Source: JAMXLO01 sp036265005
Lineage (GTDB): Bacteria; Pseudomonadota; Alphaproteobacteria; Acetobacterales; Acetobacteraceae
Direction of reading: 5' to 3'
Assembly (NCBI GenBank): GCA_036265005.1
Contig: DATAPW010000053.1
Location: 1 to 32,901 of the forward strand
DNA: 32,901 nt
In this document: piece by piece, positions 26,591-32,901 of the stretch
Numbering within the stretch: the stretch's first letter is position 1
Layout of the letters: each line of letters begins with the position of its first letter
Position numbers and translations under genes: made by a program
The notes under the pieces: generated by a model
Told to the model about the DNA's origin: nothing
The model's database searches: none
What the model saw: the letters and a program-made list of their open reading frames with translations, nothing else

Positions 26591-27789
26591 TCGGTATCGG
26601 GCAACGCGTCACCCCACGCCTTGTAGACGGTCTCCTGCCCCTGGGCGCTCAGCCCGACCGCGTACATCTTCTCGACGCCGACGTGCTTGTCCGGGCCGAA
26701 GGTTTCGCTGTCAGCCAATACGCCGGTATCGAAATCCTTCAGCGACTCCATGGCCTTTTCCCAACTTTCACGTGTGGGATTCGGTCCGGCGCGACGGAAT
26801 GCCTCCACGGTGACGATCGCAGCCGGCACGCCGAAATAATAGAAATTCGTTGGTTCACCCACCTTCGGCAGTTCGTCCTTGGTCAGGTATTTGACGAAGA
26901 TGTCGTGGAACTTCTTCAGCGGCCCTGTGCCGATCTTTGCCTTGAACTGATACGGCTGGAAGAACCGCTGCTTCAGGTAGTCGTGGTTGGGAAACGCCTG
27001 GATCACCTGGTCGAAGTCTGCACCCAGGGCGCCGAGTACGATCACGTCGACCTGGTACTTCTGCAGTTCCCGCAGCAGCACAATGAGTTCGGGCTGATAC
27101 AGGCAGGCCATCACGGCCTGAGCGCCCGACGCCTTGATTTGCAGCGCCTGCGCGGTTCCGTCGGTCGCGCCGTGTTCCAGCGCAGTTGTCGCGACGATTT
27201 CGCCATTGTGGCTTTTGATGTAATCGGTCGCGTTGTCGCAGTAGCCGTGCGCCCAATCGTCGCTGTGCATGGCAAGCGCGATCTTCGTGGTTCCCGGCTT
27301 GCCCATGGCGAAGCTTGCCATGGCGCGGCCCGACTCAATGCCGGTGTAGGTGCTGTGGAAGATGCCCGGTGACGCCGGACGGCTGATCTTGGGGTTGGCC
27401 GAGGCACCGATCCACGGCACACCCTCCTGCACCAGCATTGGCTTGATCGCCATCGCAACGCCACTGCACGGGTTCGCCATGATCATGAAGACCTTGTCTT
27501 CATAGATCAGCTTCTTCGCTGCGGCGATGCCTTTAGCCTCGTTGCAGGAATCATCGGCGAACACCGTGACGAACTTATGTCCATTCACGCCGCCCTGCTC
27601 ATTGATGTAGCGGAAGTAGGCCTCGGGCCCATAGTTCAACGGCGTGAACGTCGACTGGGGACCAGAGAATGGACCCATATTGCCGATCATGATCGTGCTC
27701 GCGGTGATGCCCTGCGTGCTATCGGCGCGTGCGGCGGTCGCGAGGCCAGCCATCGCCACGACGGCGATTATCGCTTGCGTGATGCGCAT
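26587..27789 (-). CDS. HAAT-family ABC transporter periplasmic binding protein (second transporter)
   Basis: The protein has 400 residues from ATG 27789, chosen for the GGGGAG ribosome site eight bases upstream and because the signal peptide (MRITQAIIAVVAMAGLATAARA) starts there. The mature part shows IMIGNMGPFSGPQ, YINEQGGVNGHKFVTVFADDSCNEAKGIAAAKKLI, then PWIGASANPKISRP and AFRRAGPNPTRESWEKAMESL, as in Peripla_BP_6 proteins. It follows hyuB by 59 bases and may have its own promoter in that gap. Its ligand may be a substrate of the hydantoinase-like enzyme. Confidence 0.94.
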   Translation of the reverse strand: MRITQAIIAVVAMAGLATAARADSTQGITASTIMIGNMGPFSGPQSTFTPLNYGPEAYFRYINEQGGVNGHKFVTVFADDSCNEAKGIAAAKKLIYEDKVFMIMANPCSGVAMAIKPMLVQEGVPWIGASANPKISRPASPGIFHSTYTGIESGRAMASFAMGKPGTTKIALAMHSDDWAHGYCDNATDYIKSHNGEIVATTALEHGATDGTAQALQIKASGAQAVMACLYQPELIVLLRELQKYQVDVIVLGALGADFDQVIQAFPNHDYLKQRFFQPYQFKAKIGTGPLKKFHDIFVKYLTKDELPKVGEPTNFYYFGVPAAIVTVEAFRRAGPNPTRESWEKAMESLKDFDTGVLADSETFGPDKHVGVEKMYAVGLSAQGQETVYKAWGDALPDTE

Positions 27790-27814
27790 TGTGAGGTCTC
27801 CCCGTATGAACAGC

Positions 27815-27842
27815 ATCATATCGGAGGAGTGGGCGGATACAA
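27815..27842 (-). promoter_or_regulatory. Possible internal promoter before the second binding-protein gene
   Basis: On the minus strand, TTGTAT (27842-27837; three of six) and TATGAT (27820-27815; five of six) are 16 bases apart. They put a transcript start about 20 bases before the ATG. This would let the abundant binding protein and transporter be made apart from hyuAB. Confidence 0.4.
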
Positions 27843-27848
27843 GCCAGC

Positions 27849-29525
27849 CTAGGCATTGCCGCGATACGAGTAGAATTCGCGCGCGGCGTCCAGGCTGATC
27901 TTGCCGTCGCGCAGGTCCGCCTGCACCAAGGCGGGATCGCGCTCGGCAGGCGATCCGTAACCACCGCCGCCGGCAGTTGCAATCGTCAGGCGATCGCCCT
28001 TGCGGAGTGTGGACACGATCTTTGATTTCACCACTTCTTCGTCACCCGTGGCGCGTCGGATCACCGCGCTGGCGCGACCGCCGGCCAATCCGTCATCGAC
28101 ACCCGACGCCTCGCACAGATGCCGTTCGCCGCGATACGTCACGGTCGCCTCGCCTTCGAGCAATTCGTATTCGAATATTCCGCCAAGGCCGCCGCGGCTC
28201 TTACCAGGGCCGCCGGAATCGCGATGCAACGCAACGCGGTGCACGCGGATCGGCGCCTCCATCATCAATGCTTCGGCTGGAACATTCAGGCAATTGCTGG
28301 CATCCGTCTCGATCACATCGACGCCGTCCAGGTGCGGCGATGCACCGCTGCCGGCAACCAAAAGCTGGGAAGTCACGTAGCGTCGCCCATCGGATCGCTG
28401 GCCGCCAAAATGCATGATGACGATTTCGCTGCCCGAATCCGCCGGCACGCGGTCCGGCGCGGCCTGCCGCAATGCCCCCAGGATGCACGTGGTGATGCGC
28501 TTGATGGTCGAGGTGCGGCAGCCGGTCGGCGCGGGCTCGCGCGGGTTGACCAGGCTGCCTTCCGGCAGATGGAACGCGATCGGTCGGAAGCATCCGCCGT
28601 TGTTGGGCACGCGACCCTCCGGATCGGTCACCGAGCGCAATGCGAAGCATGCGGCGGCATAAGGCCCGGACGCCATGCAGTTGAACGGCCCGCGCACCTG
28701 CGGCGACGTGCCGGTGAAATCGCAGGTCATGGTGCCGTCGCCTATCGTCACCGCCACCTCGATGCGCACCAGCGTATCCAGCTCGATTCCGTCATTGTCG
28801 AGATAGTCCACGTGGCGATAGATGCCGGGTTGCAGGTGGCGCAGTGCCTGGCGTGTCATTGTCTCGGATCGGTTCAGCAGTTCGTCGAACAGCGCCACGA
28901 GGTCCTTGCGCCCGAAGCTTTCGGCAAGTTCGCCCAGCCGCCGCGCACCGATCGTGCAGGCGGCAACCTGCGCATTGATGTCACCCATCAGCACGTCGGG
29001 CAGACGCACATTCTGCCGCAGCATCGCGATCAGTGTCGCATTCAACGCATTGCCTTTGCGGAATTGCAGCAGAGGGATGCGGATGCCTTCCTGGAAAATC
29101 TCGGTCGCGTTGGTGGGCGTCGAACCAGGCGCCATGCCGCCGACATCCTGGTGGTGTGTCATCGCCGCGCTGATCGCGATGACCCGCCCGTCGGCGAACA
29201 CCGGCATCATGATCGCGATATCCGGCAGATGCGTACCGCCAAGGTAGGTGTCGTTGAGAATCCAGATATCGCCTTCGCCCATCTGGTCGGCCGGTACGGT
29301 CTGCAACAACCGTCCCACCATCGGCGTCAACGCGCCGAGATGGATCGGGATGGCAAGTGCCTGCGCCAAAGTCTCGCCCTGCAAGGTGAACAGGCTGGCC
29401 GAAGCATCCAGGCCTTCCTTCACGATGGCGGAAAACGCACTGCGCACCAACGTGAGCTGCATCTCGTTGGCAATGCCGTCGAGCTTGTTGCGCATCACCT
29501 CGAGCGTGATCGGATCGACGTCCAT
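27849..29525 (-). CDS. hyuB: Hydantoinase B / oxoprolinase family subunit
   Basis: The 558-residue protein has the family opening DPITLEVMRNKLDGIANEMQLTLVRSAFSAIVKEGLDAS. DIWILNDTYLGGTHLPDIAIMMPVF and AAMTHHQDVGGMAPGS, with probable metal-binding residues, follow. It ends in GGGGYGSPAERDPALVQADLRDGKISLDAAREFY. It partners HyuA in ATP-dependent opening of N-methylhydantoin- or 5-oxoproline-like rings, or in acetone/acetophenone carboxylase-type reactions. Sequence alone does not choose among these. It starts one base after the hyuA stop, which implies coupling. The symbol is by family, not by demonstrated substrate. Confidence 0.93.
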   Translation of the reverse strand: MDVDPITLEVMRNKLDGIANEMQLTLVRSAFSAIVKEGLDASASLFTLQGETLAQALAIPIHLGALTPMVGRLLQTVPADQMGEGDIWILNDTYLGGTHLPDIAIMMPVFADGRVIAISAAMTHHQDVGGMAPGSTPTNATEIFQEGIRIPLLQFRKGNALNATLIAMLRQNVRLPDVLMGDINAQVAACTIGARRLGELAESFGRKDLVALFDELLNRSETMTRQALRHLQPGIYRHVDYLDNDGIELDTLVRIEVAVTIGDGTMTCDFTGTSPQVRGPFNCMASGPYAAACFALRSVTDPEGRVPNNGGCFRPIAFHLPEGSLVNPREPAPTGCRTSTIKRITTCILGALRQAAPDRVPADSGSEIVIMHFGGQRSDGRRYVTSQLLVAGSGASPHLDGVDVIETDASNCLNVPAEALMMEAPIRVHRVALHRDSGGPGKSRGGLGGIFEYELLEGEATVTYRGERHLCEASGVDDGLAGGRASAVIRRATGDEEVVKSKIVSTLRKGDRLTIATAGGGGYGSPAERDPALVQADLRDGKISLDAAREFYSYRGNA

Positions 29526-29526
29526 G

Positions 29527-31584
29527 TCAGCCCCTCGTCAGCAGAAGATTGCCATTTTCCAGCACCGTCCCACGCCAGCCCGGCTCGACCAGCGTGGTGG
29601 TGTCGTCCTGTTCGACGATTGCGGGTCCCACGAATGTCAGGCCGGCCGGCATCGAAGCACGATGATAGATCGCCGCCGGCACCGGCGTACGCGCGCCGGT
29701 AACCCGGATCGCGCGCGGCAGCTTGCGCGGGTCGGCTGCAATCGGGCGGTAGGCGCCTTCGTCCAGATGATCGCCGCCGCCGGCACGATGCACCGATCGC
29801 AGGTTCACGATCGCCGCTGGCTGTTCCGTCGCATGACCGTAAATGCGATCGTGCCGTGCGAGAAAATCGCGGTACAGCGCGGCAATGGGATCGGGCGCAT
29901 CCACCGCCAGCGGCACTTCCAGATGATAGGACTGGCCGATGTACCAGACGTCGGCCGAATATTGGATCGACACCGGCAAGCCGCCAATGCTCTCTTCCGC
30001 CATCAGGCGGCCACATGTGTCGTCGAGTCCGTCCAGCACGCGGCGGACATCGCCGAACCCGAGCCCATCGAGTGGCCGCGGAAATGCCGTGGCGACCTCG
30101 TGCTCGATCGGTGCAGCGAGCAGGCCGGCCGCCGACAGCACGCCAGGATGGCGCGGGATCAGCACGCTGCCGATGCCAAGTTCGGCGGCCAGGGCGGTGG
30201 CATGAATCGGACCGGCGCCGCCCAGAGCCACCAACGTGAAGCGGCGCGGATCGAGACCGCGGCGGACCGACACGAGCCGGATGCCTTCGACCATCTGGGC
30301 ATTCACCACGCGATGAATGCCAAGTGCGGCCGCTTCCACCGACAGGCCGAGTGGTTGCGCAATCGTTCGCTCGATTGCAGCGTATGCCAGCGAGCGGTCC
30401 AGCGAAACGGCACCGCCGGCGAAATAGCTTGGATCCAGCCAGCCGAGTACCACCGATGCATCGGTCACCGTCGCCTGCTCGCCACCGCGCGCGTAGCAGG
30501 CGGGGCCTGGCTCCGAACCCGCCGAGTGAGGGCCGACACGCAACCCCCCTGCCCCATCGAGCCATGCAACGGACCCACCGCCGGCACCGATTGCATTGAC
30601 GTCGACCATCGGCACGCGCACGGGAAACCCGGCAATGTTGCCCTGCGCCCGAATGACCGGTTCGCCGCCTTCCACCAGGGCAATGTCGCTCGACGTGCCG
30701 CCGACATCGATGGTGATCAGATCGCGATAGCCCGACGAACGCCCGACGATGGCGCCGCCGATCACACCGGCGGCCGGCCCGGACAGGAACAGCCGAACCG
30801 GCCGTTTGCGCGCAACCGCAGTGCCCGACAGTCCCCCGCGCGACTGCATGATCTGCAGCGGTGCCGTCACACCTGCTGCCCGCAACCCGTCCTCCAACCG
30901 CTCCAGGTAACGGCCGACGACAGGCTTCATATACGCATCGAACGCGGTGACGACAGTGCGTTCATATTCGCGAAATGCCGGATCGACCTCCGATGATAGC
31001 GAAACGGGAATTCCCGGATGCGCCGCCTCGATCAGGTCGCGGGTGCGCTGCTCGTGGGCCGGATGCAGGAAGGAGAACAGATAGCAGACCGCGATGGCCT
31101 CCGCGCCGTCACCGACCAGTTCCGCCACCGCGCGCCGCACGGCTGCCTCATCCAGCGGAATGATGACATCGCCCTGGGCGGACACCTGTTCGCCCACTTC
31201 CTTGCGTTGTGCGCCAGGTGCCAGGAAGACCGGCGTGACCGGCTCCAGCATGATCCGGTGCAGGTCCTGGCGAAGCTGATAGCCAATCTCGAGGATGTCG
31301 CGAAAGCCTTGGCTGGTGACCAGGCCGATCCTCGCGCCCTTGCGCTCCAGCACCGCATTGGTGGCAATCGTGGTGCCGTGCAGGAACCGGGTGATATCGG
31401 TGGCGGCAATACCCAGGTCGTGCGACAGATGCGTGATGGCATTCAGCACCGCCTGGCTCGGATCGCCACGCGTGGTGGGAATCTTCAGCGTGCGCATCGG
31501 TTCGCCGGCACGGCGGCATACGATGTCGGTAAACGTGCCGCCGATATCGACGCCAATATCGACCGAACTTGCAGGGCTTGGCAT
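29527..31584 (-). CDS. hyuA: Hydantoinase A / oxoprolinase family subunit
   Basis: The 685-residue protein starts with the actin-like ATP site VDIGGTFTDIV. FLHGTTIATNAVLERKGARIGLVTSQGFRDILEIG and LFLSGPAAGVIGGA follow, then ITIDVGGTSSDIALVEGGEP, the second phosphate-binding loop, and NAIGAGGGSVAWLD. The C-terminal domain is of the usual length. This is the ATP-binding subunit that phosphorylates or activates the substrate for HyuB. AAGGAGG (31597-31603) lies twelve bases before the ATG, somewhat far. It heads the second operon and diverges from the MFS gene, with 129 bases between. I see no clear promoter there. Confidence 0.94.
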   Translation of the reverse strand: MPSPASSVDIGVDIGGTFTDIVCRRAGEPMRTLKIPTTRGDPSQAVLNAITHLSHDLGIAATDITRFLHGTTIATNAVLERKGARIGLVTSQGFRDILEIGYQLRQDLHRIMLEPVTPVFLAPGAQRKEVGEQVSAQGDVIIPLDEAAVRRAVAELVGDGAEAIAVCYLFSFLHPAHEQRTRDLIEAAHPGIPVSLSSEVDPAFREYERTVVTAFDAYMKPVVGRYLERLEDGLRAAGVTAPLQIMQSRGGLSGTAVARKRPVRLFLSGPAAGVIGGAIVGRSSGYRDLITIDVGGTSSDIALVEGGEPVIRAQGNIAGFPVRVPMVDVNAIGAGGGSVAWLDGAGGLRVGPHSAGSEPGPACYARGGEQATVTDASVVLGWLDPSYFAGGAVSLDRSLAYAAIERTIAQPLGLSVEAAALGIHRVVNAQMVEGIRLVSVRRGLDPRRFTLVALGGAGPIHATALAAELGIGSVLIPRHPGVLSAAGLLAAPIEHEVATAFPRPLDGLGFGDVRRVLDGLDDTCGRLMAEESIGGLPVSIQYSADVWYIGQSYHLEVPLAVDAPDPIAALYRDFLARHDRIYGHATEQPAAIVNLRSVHRAGGGDHLDEGAYRPIAADPRKLPRAIRVTGARTPVPAAIYHRASMPAGLTFVGPAIVEQDDTTTLVEPGWRGTVLENGNLLLTRG

Positions 31585-31713
31585 GCGAGCTGCCGGCCTC
31601 CTTCAGTGAACGTACCGCACGGACAGCACGGCAGCCTTGTCGCCGCGCTGGTTGCCACCCCATTGCCGGGATGACAGAAAGCACGCCACGTCCCAACCAT
31701 AACGAGGCGAGCA

Positions 31714-32901
31714 GTGCCAGACGAGGGGTTGCATCCGGCAAGACATGCGGGCCCGATCCTGGCGACTCCCAAGCCCTCGGCACGCCGGACACTGGTGCTC
31801 GCGGCGTGCCTGATGGCGACCTTCATGGCAGCGGTGGAGAGCACCATCGTTGCCACTGCCATGCCGACCATCGTCGCCGACCTGGGAGGGTTCAGCCTGT
31901 TCTCCTGGGTGTTCGCGGTCTACCTGCTGACCCAGGCTGTCAGCATCCCGGTCTATGGCAGGCTCGCAGACGTCTATGGCCGCAAGCGAGTGTTCTACGC
32001 CGGCGCCGGGCTGTTCCTGGTCGGCTCGACGCTATGCGGATTCTCGCAGAGCATGGTGTCGCTCATTCTGTTTCGCGCGTTGCAGGGCTTCGGTGCCGGC
32101 GGCGTGCAGCCCATCGCCGCCACCATCCTCGGCGACATCTATACCCCGACCGAGCGCGCACACGTGCAGGGCCTGGTATCCAGCGTGTTCGGCGTGGCGG
32201 CGGTGCTCGGCCCGTCACTCGGCGCGTTCCTGGTCGAGCAGGTAAGCTGGCAACTGGTGTTCTGGGTCAATCTGCCGATCGGCGTTGCCGCCATCGCCAT
32301 GGTTGCGGCGTTCCTGCGAGAAGAGGTGGAGCCCCGGCACCGCCGGATCGACTATCTCGGCTCCCTGCTGCTGATGGTGGCGATCACCGCTTTGATGCTG
32401 GTGCTGGTGCAGGGCGGCACGCTGCCGCGCATCGCTGCCGTCGGTGTGGCCATCGTGGGGATAGTGGCACTTGTGGTCCTGGTCCTGCACGAGAGCAACA
32501 TTCCTGAACCGATGCTGCCGGTGGAACTCTGGCGCAGCCGCATCATCCTGGTCGGCAGTCTGGGCGGTGCAGTCATCGCCGCGGTGATGACCGGCGTGTC
32601 GGCTTTCCTGCCGACCTATGTGCAGGGCGCGATGGGCCGCAGCCCGACCACCACCGGCATCGTCATTGCGGTCCTGTCGGTGATCTGGGCCACGGCCAGC
32701 ATCGTGGCGGGCCGGCTGATGGTGCGGACCTCCTATCGGTTGACCGGCGCCATCGGGGCGATCGCCCTGATGCTCGGCTGCGCTATATTGATCGCGCTGG
32801 ACGAGAGCAACTCGCTGACCTTGGTGAATTTCGGCGCCGCATTGATCGGCGTCGGAATGGGGTTCTGCAACACCACCTTCCTGGTCTCTGTCCAGGCCAG
32901 C
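31714..32901 (+). CDS. MFS transporter, DHA2-like (drug/proton antiporter type), 3' end outside window
   Basis: The frame starting at GTG 31714 runs open to the window edge, with 396 codons visible. After a hydrophilic leader come TLVLAACLMATFMAAVESTIVATAMPTIVADLGG (helix 1, motif D1-like) and LLTQAVSIPVYGRLADVYGRKRV (motif A). RALQGFGAGGVQPIAATILGDIYTPTERA and GPSLGAFLVEQVSWQLVFWVNLPIG (motif C region) follow, the pattern of 14-helix EmrB/QacA-type exporters. It probably expels organic compounds, with the proton gradient as energy source. GAGG at 31704-31707 supports the GTG start; the ATG at 31813 falls inside helix 1 and is unlikely. Divergence from hyuA hints at a shared function but does not prove it. 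Confidence 0.88.
   Translation, partial: MPDEGLHPARHAGPILATPKPSARRTLVLAACLMATFMAAVESTIVATAMPTIVADLGGFSLFSWVFAVYLLTQAVSIPVYGRLADVYGRKRVFYAGAGLFLVGSTLCGFSQSMVSLILFRALQGFGAGGVQPIAATILGDIYTPTERAHVQGLVSSVFGVAAVLGPSLGAFLVEQVSWQLVFWVNLPIGVAAIAMVAAFLREEVEPRHRRIDYLGSLLLMVAITALMLVLVQGGTLPRIAAVGVAIVGIVALVVLVLHESNIPEPMLPVELWRSRIILVGSLGGAVIAAVMTGVSAFLPTYVQGAMGRSPTTTGIVIAVLSVIWATASIVAGRLMVRTSYRLTGAIGAIALMLGCAILIALDESNSLTLVNFGAALIGVGMGFCNTTFLVSVQAS

Noticed and set aside
28119..30996. Long plus-strand open frames (527 and 582 codons) opposite hyuB and hyuA
   Set aside because: Antisense shadows with no recognisable domains; the minus-strand proteins have clear family motifs throughout.
31569..32507. 312-codon plus-strand open frame at the right end
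   Set aside because: It is a different frame from the MFS gene and Arg/Gly/His-rich; the membrane protein frame from GTG 31714 is clearly the real one.

Overview
This is a high-GC stretch of bacterial chromosome. Its style suggests an alphaproteobacterium, perhaps Rhodospirillales/Acetobacteraceae. The inference rests on the two branched-chain-type (HAAT) ABC cassettes, hydantoinase genes, a CHCC zinc-finger gene next to polA, and frequent ATGA/GTGA coupling. No marker gene fixes the taxon.

Layout. (1) 1-3315: the end of a RibD/DHFR-like reductase, a gene-poor gap with a possible IS66 transposase tail, then a two-gene flavin dehydrogenase (gluconate 2-dehydrogenase subunit 3-like plus a GMC catalytic subunit) without its usual cytochrome gene. 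(2) 3327-7203: an accessory-looking strip. It holds a SEC-C protein with an HNH-like centre, a VapBC-type toxin-antitoxin pair, a dipeptide-binding protein gene broken by three frameshifts and a lost N-terminus, about 500 bp without a supportable gene, and a tRNA-Arg(CCG) at the edge. (3) 7252-15358: housekeeping and mixed genes: a lipoprotein-type alpha/beta hydrolase, the zinc-finger gene, polA, a UPF0149 protein, an SRPBCC protein, a hybrid sensor kinase and a small secreted or membrane protein. (4) 15424-31584: a transport and catabolism block. (5) 31714 to the end: a DHA2-like MFS exporter, cut by the window edge.

The block in (4) has two complete five-gene HAAT ABC transporters, both on the minus strand. 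They flank a plus-strand pair encoding an acyl-CoA dehydrogenase-like protein and an acyl-CoA synthetase. The second transporter is preceded, in the same direction and almost without gaps, by hyuA and hyuB. A reasonable reading is import of small acids or cyclic amides, followed by CoA activation and oxidation or ATP-dependent ring or amide opening. The substrates cannot be read from sequence.

The most interesting points are: the compact divergent control region at 20374-20522, with a sigma70-like promoter and a 28-bp inverted repeat just downstream of the predicted start; an arginine in place of the Walker A lysine in the first LivF-like ATPase; an acyl-CoA dehydrogenase-like protein without the usual YEG glutamate context; the SEC-C/HNH-like protein; and a VapBC promoter overlapping an inverted repeat with almost no leader. 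I found no CRISPR array, prophage, rRNA or complete insertion sequence.
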